Below are positions 1 through 7,243 of a stretch of DNA of 11,114 nucleotides, one piece after another (the stretch's first letter is position 1; each line of letters starts with the position of its first letter). The DNA comes from Giesbergeria sp. Lineage in GTDB: Bacteria; Pseudomonadota; Gammaproteobacteria; Burkholderiales; Burkholderiaceae_C. The stretch covers positions 1 to 11,114 of the forward strand of contig JAUYGP010000113.1 of NCBI GenBank assembly GCA_030690515.1, given 5' to 3'. Made by a program: the position numbers and the translations under genes. The notes beneath the pieces are model-generated. The model was given only the letters and a program-made list of their open reading frames with translations. It ran no database searches and was not told where the DNA came from.

Positions 1-1427
1 CCGACGCGCTGCTGGCCGACTTCTCGTGCATCCATGCGGGCAGCCTGCTCAAGGCGCATGGAGGCTTTCTCATGCTGCACCTGCGCGATCTGGTGGGCAA
101 CGAGGGGCTGTGGGAACGGCTGCGCCGCTTTCTGCGTTGCAGCCGTCTGCAGATCGAAGAACCAAGCGCCTCGCACAGCAGCATGGCCACGGTTTCACTA
201 CAGCCCGAGGCGGTGGACGTACAAGTCAAGATCGTGCTGATCGGCTCGGTCGAAGAGTATTACGCCCTGCAAGAGGCCGACCCCGAGGTGGCGCGGCGCT
301 TTCGGGTCAAGGTGGACTTTGCCGAAGCCTTTGGTGCCACGCCCGAAACCCGCCAGACCACGGCTGTGTTCATCGCCCACACCGGCAAAAAGCGCGGCCT
401 GCCCGACTTTTCTGCCGGGGCCGTGGCACGTATGCTGGAGCAAACCCACCGCGAAGCCGACGACCAGCGCCGCCAGAGCGCCCTGTTTGCCCACACCGAG
501 GCCCTGGCCATCGAAAGCGCAGCGCTGTGCCGCGCCCGTGCAGGCACCTGGGTCGAGGCCGCCGACATCGACGCCGCCCTGCAGGCCCGCGTCCTGCGCC
601 ATAACTACCCCGAGCAGCGCCTGCACGAAACCATCACCGATGGCGAGCGCCTGCTGTCCCTGCACGGCATGCATGTGGGCCAGATCAACGCCCTCACGCA
701 GATCGACCTGGGCGACTACCGCTTCGGCTTTCCGGTGCGCATCACCGCCCGCGCCTTTGCCGGGCACGAGGGGCTGCTCAACATCGAGCGCGAGGTGGAG
801 ATGTCGGGCCCCATCCACGACAAGGGCGTGCTCATCCTGCACAGCTACCTCATGGCCCTGTTCGGCCACATCGCGCCGCTGGCGCTCAACGCGTCCATCG
901 TGTTCGAGCAGGAATACAGCGGCGTCGAAGGCGACTCGGCCTCGTGCGCCGAACTGTATGCCCTGCTGTCCTCGCTGTCGGGCCTGGCGCTGCGCCAGGG
1001 CATCGCCGTCACCGGCGCGCTCAACCAGCACGGCGATGTACTGCCCGTGGGCGGCATCAATGAAAAAATCGAAGGCTGGTTTAGCGCCTGCGAAACGGCG
1101 GGCCTGGACGGCACGCAGGGCGCGCTGATTCCGGCCCGCAACCAGCACCACCTGATGCTCGAGCGCCGCGTGGTCGACGCCGTGGCGCAGGGGCGTTTCC
1201 ACATCTGGACTGCGGCCCACGTCAGCGACGGCATTGCACTGCTCACCGGGCAGGCACCGGGCATGCAGGCCGGTGTCGCCACAGGCGAAGAAGGCAGCGT
1301 GGTGGCACGCGCCGAGCTCACCCTGCGCGCCTTCCGCCGCGCCTGCCAGGCTGCAGGCCGCACCCGCACGCGCGCCCCAGGCCGCCTGCGCAGCACCCCG
1401 CGCAGCACCGACGACGACACGCCATGA
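1..1427 (+). CDS. LonB-type ATP-dependent protease, C-terminal part (5' end outside window)
   Basis: ATP-dependent serine protease of the Lon family that would unfold and degrade cytoplasmic proteins. The frame is open from the window edge (first full codon at base 3), so the N-terminus and most of the AAA+ ATPase are missing; 474 residues are visible. The first ~110 residues are the end of an ATPase domain (IHAGSLLKAHGGFLML, then VLIGSVEEYY and the RRFRVKVDF stretch). The Lon proteolytic domain follows, with the catalytic Ser in EGDSAS (codon 936-938) and the catalytic Lys in GGINEKIEG (codon 1065-1067). They lie 43 residues apart, the same spacing as in E. coli Lon (S679/K722). GDSAS and NEKIEG are LonB/YcbZ-like rather than LonA-like. 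The tail (last ~40 residues) is rich in Arg and probably disordered. The stop overlaps the next start (ATGA at 1424-1427), so the two genes are probably co-transcribed. Family is certain; substrates are unknown. Confidence 0.93.
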   Translation, partial: DALLADFSCIHAGSLLKAHGGFLMLHLRDLVGNEGLWERLRRFLRCSRLQIEEPSASHSSMATVSLQPEAVDVQVKIVLIGSVEEYYALQEADPEVARRFRVKVDFAEAFGATPETRQTTAVFIAHTGKKRGLPDFSAGAVARMLEQTHREADDQRRQSALFAHTEALAIESAALCRARAGTWVEAADIDAALQARVLRHNYPEQRLHETITDGERLLSLHGMHVGQINALTQIDLGDYRFGFPVRITARAFAGHEGLLNIEREVEMSGPIHDKGVLILHSYLMALFGHIAPLALNASIVFEQEYSGVEGDSASCAELYALLSSLSGLALRQGIAVTGALNQHGDVLPVGGINEKIEGWFSACETAGLDGTQGALIPARNQHHLMLERRVVDAVAQGRFHIWTAAHVSDGIALLTGQAPGMQAGVATGEEGSVVARAELTLRAFRRACQAAGRTRTRAPGRLRSTPRSTDDDTP

Positions 1428-2728
1428 ACCCCGCCAGCGACCCCGCAGCCTTCCTGCGCGCCCTGTTCGACGCTGCCGTGGCACGCGCACAGCCCGCGCA
1501 GGCCATCGCACCCTGGCTGCCTGCGCCACCGCGCGGGCGCACTGTGGTGGTCGGTGCGGGCAAGGCCGGGGGCGCCATGGCCGCTGCGGTCGAAGCGCTG
1601 TGGCCTGCAGACGCCCCGCTGTCGGGCCTGGTCGTCACGCGCTATGGCCATGTACCGCCGGTCGCCAGCCGCCACCCGCGCCGCATCGAGGTGCTCGAAG
1701 CCGCCCACCCGGTGCCCGACGCCGCAGGGCTACAGGCCGCAGGCCGCATTGCACAAATGGTGCGGGGCCTCGGGCCGGATGATCTGGTGTTGGCCCTCAT
1801 CTCGGGCGGCGGCTCGGCGCTGCTGGCACAGCCCGCACCGGGGCTCAGCCTGGCCGACAAGCAGGCCGTAAACCAGGCCCTGCTGCGCAGCGGCGCCGCC
1901 ATCGACGAGATGAACTGCGTGCGCAAGCACCTCTCGGCCCTCAAGGGCGGACGGCTGGCCCAGCTCGCCGCACCGGCGCGTGTGGTCACACTGCTCATCA
2001 GCGACGTGCCGGGCGACGACCCCACCGTCATCGCCAGCGGCCCCACGGTGCCCGACCCCAGCACCTGTGCCGACGCTCTGGCCATCTGCCAGCGCTACCG
2101 CATCGCCCTGCCCCCCGCCGCCCTGGCCGGGCTGCGCAGCGGCGCGTTTGAAACACCTAAACCCGGCGACGCAGTTTTTGCCAACCACGCCATACACCTG
2201 GTCGCCGCACCGCAACAAAGTCTGGAGGCCGCTGCCGCACTGGCACGCTCGCAGGGCGTCGCGGCTTACATCCTGTCCGACGCCATCGAAGGCGAAAGCC
2301 GCGAAGTGGCCAAGGTGCACGCCGCCCTGGCGCGGCAGGTGGCGCGGCACGGCCAGCCGTTTGCACGGCCCTGCGTCATCCTTTCGGGGGGCGAAACCAC
2401 CGTCACCCTGCCCCCACCCGGCGCAGCCCACCCTGGCCGTGGCGGCCGCGCCAGCGAATTTTTATTGGCCTGTGCGGTGGCGCTGCAGGGCGCCCCTGGC
2501 GTGTATGGCCTGGCGGCCGATACCGACGGCATCGATGGCGTGGAAGACAACGCCGGGGCACGCATCAGCCCCGACACTTTGGCCCGCGCCCACGCACAGG
2601 GCATCAGCCCCACCACCCACCTCGACCGCCACGATGCCTACGGTTTTTTTGCCACGCTGGGCGATTTGCTGGTGACAGGCCCCACTTTTACCAATGTGAA
2701 CGACTTCCGGGCGCTCTACATCGCCTGA
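1424..2728 (+). CDS. ttuD: Glycerate 2-kinase, type II (MOFRL family; TtuD/GckA-like)
   Basis: Cytoplasmic kinase expected to phosphorylate D-glycerate to 2-phosphoglycerate with ATP, linking glyoxylate, tartrate or hydroxypyruvate metabolism to glycolysis. The 434-residue length is normal for the family. Visible motifs in order: GAGKAGGAM (44-52, with the conserved Lys47), HPVPDA (95-100), SGGGSALL (127-134), NCVRKHLSALKGGRLA (164-179), SDVPGDDP (193-200), SGGETTVT (321-328), GRGGRASEF (338-346), DTDGIDG (366-372) and the C-terminal TGPTFTNVND (418-427) of the MOFRL domain. Homologues are often mislabelled hydroxypyruvate reductase because of an early TtuD annotation; no NAD-binding reductase fold is visible. 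There is no Shine-Dalgarno sequence ahead of the ATG, which overlaps the stop of the Lon-type gene, so translational coupling is likely. The functional link to a protease is not obvious. The symbol is by family similarity. Confidence 0.93.
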   Translation: MNPASDPAAFLRALFDAAVARAQPAQAIAPWLPAPPRGRTVVVGAGKAGGAMAAAVEALWPADAPLSGLVVTRYGHVPPVASRHPRRIEVLEAAHPVPDAAGLQAAGRIAQMVRGLGPDDLVLALISGGGSALLAQPAPGLSLADKQAVNQALLRSGAAIDEMNCVRKHLSALKGGRLAQLAAPARVVTLLISDVPGDDPTVIASGPTVPDPSTCADALAICQRYRIALPPAALAGLRSGAFETPKPGDAVFANHAIHLVAAPQQSLEAAAALARSQGVAAYILSDAIEGESREVAKVHAALARQVARHGQPFARPCVILSGGETTVTLPPPGAAHPGRGGRASEFLLACAVALQGAPGVYGLAADTDGIDGVEDNAGARISPDTLARAHAQGISPTTHLDRHDAYGFFATLGDLLVTGPTFTNVNDFRALYIA

Positions 2729-2738
2729 TGTAGATATT

Positions 2739-2796
2739 GGGTAAAAAGCGCCTCCAGCGCTTACCCACAAAGCGCAAAAAGCTATTATTTTTATAG
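2739..2796 (-). repeat. Dispersed hairpin repeat, copy A (inverted relative to copy B)
   Basis: Read on the - strand, this 58-bp stretch aligns without gaps to 9345-9402 read on the + strand, with 37 of 58 identical bases by hand count. The core is best conserved (ATAGCT, TTGCGCTT, TAAGCGCT). Both copies hold a 6-bp stem GCGCTT/AAGCGC around a 7-nt loop; here the stem arms are 2757-2762 and 2770-2775. The local base composition is much richer in A and T than the flanking genes. It looks like a short non-coding interspersed repeat; the biological role is unknown. Confidence 0.65.
2739..2796 (+). terminator. Possible terminator of the lon-like/ttuD unit
   Basis: Eleven bases after the ttuD stop the + strand can form a bulged hairpin: GGGT, three unpaired A, AAGCGC, a 5-nt loop, GCGCTT, ACCC (2739-2766). 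A T-rich stretch (2784-2794) follows about 18 nt later, further away than in a classical intrinsic terminator. A competing hairpin uses the same GCGCTT with AAGCGC at 2770-2775. The placement fits termination or 3'-end stabilisation, but the T tract is poorly positioned. The structure lies within repeat copy A. Confidence 0.35.
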
Positions 2797-2807
2797 TGCG
2801 TTGAAAC

Positions 2808-2876
2808 GACACTGCACCGGTAACACGACACAGCGCTCTCACACCAGGAAGCTCTCCAGCCGTGCCCTGCAGTGTC
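2808..2876. repeat. 9-bp inverted repeat upstream of the binding-protein gene
   Basis: GACACTGCA (2808-2816) and its exact reverse complement TGCAGTGTC (2868-2876) are separated by 51 bp, about 130-200 bp ahead of the substrate-binding protein start. Overlapping the right arm is a second small palindrome, GTCAC CGTT GTGAC (2874-2887). These could be operator half-sites or chance. No convincing -35/-10 pair could be placed next to them. The rest of the spacer to base 3007 shows nothing else recognisable. Confidence 0.25.
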
Positions 2877-3007
2877 ACCGTTGTGACGAATCCAGCCCTG
2901 CATGCGGGTTTGCCTGAACGCGGCGCGTCCTTTTACAGACAGATACTTCTTTGCGCACACGCCGTGCATCCCCTGCCCCCGTCCTTCAATCTACCGAGAC
3001 CCTGCCC

Positions 3008-4132
3008 ATGTCCACCACCCGCCGCCAAGTCCTCCAGACCACTGCCGCCATTGCCGCCCTGGGTGCTCCGGCCTGGGTGCGTGCCCAGTCCGAGCCTTGG
3101 CGCATTGGCCAGACCGCCGCGTTGACGGGTCCTCTGGCCTTTCCGTTCGTGGAGATGAACAAGGGCATCGCAGCGGCCTTCAAGGAGGTCAACGACAAGG
3201 GCGGCGTCGAGGGCCGGGCCATTGAATTCACCAGCCTGGACGATGGTGGTTCGCCTGAAAAGGCTGCCGTCAACACCCTGCAACTGGTCCAGAAGAACCA
3301 GGTTTTCAGCATGTTTGCCTGTGGTGGCACCACCAGCGTGATGGGTGCACTCAAAGTGCTAGAGCAAGCCAAGGTGCCCCTCATTGCCCCTGCCACCGGC
3401 TCGGACGCGCTGCGCCCCTACAACCCGCTGGTGTTCCACACCCGTGCCACCTACGGGCAAGAGCTGAACAAAATCGTGCGCCAACTGGGCTCCACCGGCT
3501 TTACCAAATGCGCCGTGGCCTATTTCGACAACCCCTTTGGCAAGGCCACGCTGGCCGCCTTCGAGGCGGCAGCGCGCGAGCACAAAAACACGGACTGGAA
3601 GGCTTTTCTGATTGCCGAAACCCCGGAGGGCGTGGCCAAGGGTATCGAAGAGATCGTGCAGTGGCAGCCTACCGCCGTGATTTCACTGGCCATTGGCGCC
3701 AGCGGCATTCCGTTCTACAAAGGCTTGCGCCTGCGCTGGAAGGCCCCGGCTTTCTCGATCTCGTTCCTGGGCTCGCGCCCGCTGCTGGCAGCGCTGGGCG
3801 AGGCGGCCACCGGCATCACGGTGGCGCAGGTGGTGCCCAACCCCAGCAACCCTGCCATTCCGGTGGTGCGCGCCTACCAGGAAGCCATCAAGAAACTGGG
3901 TGGGGTGGAGGTGGGCTATTCGTCCTTCGAGGGCTATGTGAACGCCCGCATCCTGCTTGAAGCCCTGCGCCGTGCGGGCCGCAATGGGACGCGCGAAAAA
4001 CTTGTGGAGGCCATGCACTCGATGCGGCCCTACGACATGGGCGGTTTCGAGGTGCGCTACGGCCCCAACGACCACAGCGGCACCGATTTTGTCGAACTGA
4101 CCTATTTCAACGGCGAGCGGTTCCGCCGCTGA
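3008..4132 (+). CDS. ABC transporter periplasmic substrate-binding protein, branched-chain amino acid (LivK) type, Tat-like signal
   Basis: Periplasmic binding protein of the Peripla_BP_6 (type 1 fold) class, which captures a small ligand and delivers it to a LivHM-type permease. The chosen ATG at 3008 starts a clear export signal: TRRQVLQ (twin-arginine-like, residues 4-10), an Ala-rich hydrophobic stretch (11-22) and a likely cleavage after VRA (residue 26). An upstream TTG in the same frame (2951) would put 19 Pro/Arg-rich residues before this signal and is less likely. Family features are WRIGQTAALTGPLA at the mature N-terminus, GGVEGRAIEF, the ligand-pocket segment CGGTTSVMGAL with VPLIAPATGSDALR, and SSFEGYVNARILLEALRRAG near the C-terminus. 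The mature protein is about 348 residues, normal size. It is monocistronic on the + strand and convergent with the hydrolase/transporter operon, overlapping its last gene by 26 bp. The ligand cannot be read from sequence; members bind amino acids, aromatic acids, amides or other carboxylates. Confidence 0.9.
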   Translation: MSTTRRQVLQTTAAIAALGAPAWVRAQSEPWRIGQTAALTGPLAFPFVEMNKGIAAAFKEVNDKGGVEGRAIEFTSLDDGGSPEKAAVNTLQLVQKNQVFSMFACGGTTSVMGALKVLEQAKVPLIAPATGSDALRPYNPLVFHTRATYGQELNKIVRQLGSTGFTKCAVAYFDNPFGKATLAAFEAAAREHKNTDWKAFLIAETPEGVAKGIEEIVQWQPTAVISLAIGASGIPFYKGLRLRWKAPAFSISFLGSRPLLAALGEAATGITVAQVVPNPSNPAIPVVRAYQEAIKKLGGVEVGYSSFEGYVNARILLEALRRAGRNGTREKLVEAMHSMRPYDMGGFEVRYGPNDHSGTDFVELTYFNGERFRR

Positions 4133-5000
4133 GCACCTCAGCGCGCGCCAGAAACTGATCGACCAGCGCGAAGTGCTCCGGCACATTCAGCGCCGGTGCA
4201 TGGCCGCAACCGGCCACTTCAACCACCTGCGCTAGCCCGCGCAGGGCCGGGCCGCGCCGCATCATCTCGGCCGTGGTCTCGGGCAACACCAGGTCAGAAC
4301 TGGCGCCGCGCAGGCACAGCACAGGGATGTCCAGCGCATCGTAGTGGTCCCAGATGAGGTAATCGTTCGCATGGTGTGTGAACTGCTGCACCATGGCCGG
4401 GTCGTAGTGCGGCGTGACGCGTCCATCGGACAGGCGACGGGTCGAAGTCTCGGTCAGGCGGCGCCACTGGGCGTCGCTCAGCCAGCCGTAGGGCTGGTAC
4501 ACCTGCCGGAAAAAGGCTTCCAGCTCCGCCACGGTATCAAAGGCCGGCGGCTGCCCCGCATAGGCCTTGATGCGCTCGAGTGCGGCATCGGCCAACCGGG
4601 GGGCGTTGTCGTTGAGCAGCAGACTGGCAATGCGCCCCCGCAGTGCAGGCTCGAACAGGCCGGACGCGCACACTGTGCCGATCGCCCCTCCCATGGATGT
4701 GCCGATCCAGTGGGCCTTTGCGATGGCCAACTGTTCGAACAACGCCGCCGCAATGCGGGCATAGAACGAAAGGCGGTATTCCTGGGCGGGCTGGCGGCTC
4801 CACTGGCTCAGGCCACGCCCGATGGTGTCGGGGCAGATCACGCGGTAGCGGGGTGCCAGGTGCGCGGCCAGGTCATCCATGTCGCGCCCGGTGCGCGCCA
4901 GGCCGTGCCAGGCAATCACCACGGGGGCATCGGGCGCGCCCCACTCGGTGTAGTGAATTTCGTAACCGGCACAGTTGGCGTAGCGGGAGGTGGGAGACAT
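4107..5000 (-). CDS. Alpha/beta hydrolase (probable cytoplasmic esterase)
   Basis: A 297-residue alpha/beta-hydrolase-fold enzyme without signal peptide, expected to hydrolyse an ester or a related bond in the cytoplasm. Landmarks: oxyanion HG in WHGLARTG (32-33), PDTIGRGLS after strand 4 (57-65), nucleophile elbow GTSMGG with Ser102, acid in LRGASSDLVLP (Asp236), and base in GCGHAP (His267), a complete Ser-Asp-His triad. The ATG at 5000 is chosen because MSPTSRYANCAGYEIHYTEWG looks like a natural N-terminus. A longer form from ATG 5072 overlaps the preceding stop (TGATG) and would add 24 unusual residues across a hairpin. Neither start has a good Shine-Dalgarno sequence. It is the last gene of the - strand run, 71 bp after the oligomer hydrolase gene. 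Its 3' end overlaps the convergent binding-protein gene. The exact substrate is unknown; a role on hydroxyalkanoate esters is only inferred from context. Confidence 0.85.
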   Translation of the reverse strand: MSPTSRYANCAGYEIHYTEWGAPDAPVVIAWHGLARTGRDMDDLAAHLAPRYRVICPDTIGRGLSQWSRQPAQEYRLSFYARIAAALFEQLAIAKAHWIGTSMGGAIGTVCASGLFEPALRGRIASLLLNDNAPRLADAALERIKAYAGQPPAFDTVAELEAFFRQVYQPYGWLSDAQWRRLTETSTRRLSDGRVTPHYDPAMVQQFTHHANDYLIWDHYDALDIPVLCLRGASSDLVLPETTAEMMRRGPALRGLAQVVEVAGCGHAPALNVPEHFALVDQFLARAEVLSGGTARR

Positions 5001-5033
5001 GGTGCGTGGTCTGGTGAAGCAGGAGGAGATGTC

Positions 5034-5055
5034 GGTGCGGCCCGTAGGCCGCACC
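5034..5055 (-). other. GC-rich stem-loop between the two hydrolase genes
   Basis: A perfect 9-bp inverted repeat (GGTGCGGCC, 4-nt loop, GGCCGCACC) lies in the 71-bp gap between the oligomer hydrolase stop and the likely hydrolase start. On the transcribed strand it is not followed by a T run, so it is not a standard intrinsic terminator. It may protect or punctuate the mRNA and lower expression of the last gene, or be a Rho-assisted end. Confidence 0.5.
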
Positions 5056-5071
5056 CTTGAGGGAGCCCCCA

Positions 5072-7192
5072 TCAATCCGGGATGGCAATGGCCCCCGCAG
5101 TGATAGCGATGGCGTTGCCGGCCACCGGCAGTGTGGCCAGGGGCGGCACGTTGGCAGCAGTGATGGCCGGTGCCTTGCCCGGCACGCCGCCGCGCGGTAC
5201 GGTGCGCACCACCTGGCTGGCGGGCAGCGCCTTGCCACTGGCGAGGTGGTCATACATGGCATCCAATGCGCGGTTCAGGTACACATGCAGCGGCACAAAG
5301 CGGGAGTCGTAGCCGGGCAGCACAGTCGGCAGGCCAATGAAACTGTCGAAATGCTGGGCGTTGGTGACTTCCAGGTAGCTGAGCTTGCTGGCCGCGCCTT
5401 CCACCTTCTTGTTCAGCGCCGCATACGGGCGTGAGGTATGGCTGACAGGCAGCAGCGCATCGGACCGACCGTGCACGATCAGCGTGGGCTTGCCGCGCAG
5501 GTTGCCGTTGCGGCGGGTCTCATCTACGCCTGCCTGCAGCTTTTTGGCAGCCGTATCGGTGCCCGTGACCAGGTTGCGCAGGCACAGCGCACCGGCGGTG
5601 TTCCAGTCGGCCACGCCTGCGGCGCTGAACGACAGGAAGTCACGCCCTGCGCCAAACTTACCCGCGTTGTTGATAAGTTGCACGCCGCTCGAGGGTGGCA
5701 CACCGTTGCCCGAGGCAAACATACCCGCCAGGGCTGCAGGCGCCAGTGGCCCGACGGCACCGGTCGCGGTGGTCGCAGCGTAGCTGAAGCCGCACAGGTG
5801 GTCCTTCACGCTGGCTCGCGAGAGGGAATTGGCAAAGGTCACAGCCACAGCCGGAGCCACCTCGAAAGCTGCGAGCGAAGCATGCAGGTCGTTCGACTCC
5901 GGCTCCCAGCCGTAGCTGCGCAGCTTTTGTAACGACTCTTCGGCCTGCGCCGCCACGGTGCCGCCCGAAAGCAGGCCTGCCGCCACCAGGGCCGAGCAAC
6001 GGTTGGGCGCAATCGGCAGCGCGGCGCCCGCAAAGCCCGCACCAAAGGCTGCCGCATAGGGCGAGCTGCTGATGGACGGCGCCAGCGCAGCACACGACTG
6101 GTAGAGGTTGGCGTAGGTGGTGAAGTCGACCAGGGTCTTGCCCGTGACCGCCAGGGCCACGCCGCCGCGCTGCACCGTCACGCCGGGGTTGGCCGGCATT
6201 TCGATGGCAGGCTCGGACACGGCCACGCCGCTGATCAAACCCTGCGTGTCTTGTTCGGCGGCAGCAATGGCCGAGCCGCCGCCGTTGGAGATACTCGAAG
6301 CAATGACGATGGTGTTCGCAGGGGTGAGCGACTTGACACGCTGGCCGTTGTCCACCGCACCAAAGCGCTCGTTGAGCACGTAATAGGCAAACTCCACAGC
6401 CTGCAGCGTGGTCTTGCCCCAATCCTTCTCGGCGTTCTGGCCCGAATGCGCGTGCTTGAAGGCAAAGCGCTGGGGCGTGGCCGCATTGAAGGCCGTCAGT
6501 TCAGCGGCCGACAAACCGGCGTTGAACGCCGCATCCTTGCCCGCCGCAGCCGCTGTGGTGCGCGTGCCATCGATCAGCGGCACGGTGTCGTTCATGAGGT
6601 CGTGCGGAGCACCTCCCGTACCCTTGTCGGAATAGGCGACGGCGCAACCGCGCTTGAGGCCCCACTCGCCGGTGGAGATACCGGCATACACACCGCGTGA
6701 GCCCGAGGCCGTGGCCGTGATCACGCAGGGTTTTTTCGGATCAAAACTGGCAGGCACCTGCACCATCAGCGTGACGTTCTGGCGGCCACTGCCGTCGTCG
6801 GCAAAGGCGATGTATTCGGTGCCCGGCACCTTGCCCTCACCCGCGGTCACGGCGCCCTGGGCATCGACGTTGGGGCCATAGAGCGTGCCGTAACCGCCGT
6901 CCGCCGTCATGTCGAGCATCGCGCGGTAGTTGGTGTGGATGACCGTGCGGCGCAGCTCGACCGCCGTGGGCTTGAGGGGGTCGGCATAGGCAGGTGCCAG
7001 GGGCGAAGCCAGGCCCGATTTGCCCAGGCCCGCCGTGAGAAGGTCGTCGCTGCTGCCGTCGTAGCTGGTGGCCTTGATGGCGCCCAGGTAGGCGGGCTTG
7101 GTGTTGATGCTGGCATCACTGCCGCCGCCGCAAGCGGCCAATACTGCTGCCGCCAGGACGGCAGGAACGAAGGGACGAATACCGATTTTCAT
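5072..7192 (-). CDS. 3-hydroxybutyrate oligomer hydrolase family lipoprotein
   Basis: Predicted D-(-)-3-hydroxybutyrate oligomer hydrolase (3HBOH family, EC 3.1.1.22 in characterised members), which cuts short 3-hydroxybutyrate oligomers released from poly(3-hydroxybutyrate) to the monomer. The 706-residue protein starts with a lipoprotein signal: hydrophobic residues 8-20 and lipobox LAAC with Cys21, followed by GGGS. It is therefore likely anchored on the outer membrane or facing the periplasm. Family signatures are SYDGSSDDLLTAGLG (43-57), the RRTVIHTNYRAMLD stretch (81-94), AVAYSDKGTG (184-193), and RFAFKHAHSGQN with EKDWG (242-259). Likely catalytic residues are Ser302 in SISNGGG, Asp578 in HGRSDALLP and His614 in NAQHFDSF. 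The nucleophile lacks the usual GxSxG context, as expected for this family. The C-terminal ~40 residues are Ala/Pro/Ile-rich. The start is supported by GGAG (7201-7204) 8 nt upstream. It lies 51 bp after livM on the same strand. Related tannase/feruloyl-esterase-like activity cannot be excluded. Confidence 0.88.
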   Translation of the reverse strand: MKIGIRPFVPAVLAAAVLAACGGGSDASINTKPAYLGAIKATSYDGSSDDLLTAGLGKSGLASPLAPAYADPLKPTAVELRRTVIHTNYRAMLDMTADGGYGTLYGPNVDAQGAVTAGEGKVPGTEYIAFADDGSGRQNVTLMVQVPASFDPKKPCVITATASGSRGVYAGISTGEWGLKRGCAVAYSDKGTGGAPHDLMNDTVPLIDGTRTTAAAAGKDAAFNAGLSAAELTAFNAATPQRFAFKHAHSGQNAEKDWGKTTLQAVEFAYYVLNERFGAVDNGQRVKSLTPANTIVIASSISNGGGSAIAAAEQDTQGLISGVAVSEPAIEMPANPGVTVQRGGVALAVTGKTLVDFTTYANLYQSCAALAPSISSSPYAAAFGAGFAGAALPIAPNRCSALVAAGLLSGGTVAAQAEESLQKLRSYGWEPESNDLHASLAAFEVAPAVAVTFANSLSRASVKDHLCGFSYAATTATGAVGPLAPAALAGMFASGNGVPPSSGVQLINNAGKFGAGRDFLSFSAAGVADWNTAGALCLRNLVTGTDTAAKKLQAGVDETRRNGNLRGKPTLIVHGRSDALLPVSHTSRPYAALNKKVEGAASKLSYLEVTNAQHFDSFIGLPTVLPGYDSRFVPLHVYLNRALDAMYDHLASGKALPASQVVRTVPRGGVPGKAPAITAANVPPLATLPVAGNAIAITAGAIAIPD

Positions 7193-7243
7193 GCGTTTGT
7201 CTCCAAAAAATACTTTGTTATGCAGAAAGGTCCGAAGGGGAAG

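Noticed and set aside
198..1529. 443-residue open frame on the - strand opposite the Lon-type gene
   Set aside because: Composition is Gly/Arg/Ala/Val-rich with no recognisable domain, and it mirrors the GC-rich codon bias of a clearly identified protease gene. It is a shadow frame.
1730..2431. 233-residue open frame on the - strand opposite ttuD
   Set aside because: It lies wholly inside a glycerate kinase whose motifs are intact, shows no domain, and is cysteine/glycine-rich noise.
2951..3007. Upstream TTG start for the binding protein
   Set aside because: It adds 19 residues before a complete Tat-like signal peptide; the ATG at 3008 has GAGA about 8 nt upstream and gives a normal export signal.
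7193..7243. Independent promoter or terminator between livM and the 3HBOH gene
   Set aside because: The 51-bp gap is AT-richer near the start codon but holds no paired -35/-10 elements and no stem followed by a T run; the only clear signal is the GGAG ribosome site.
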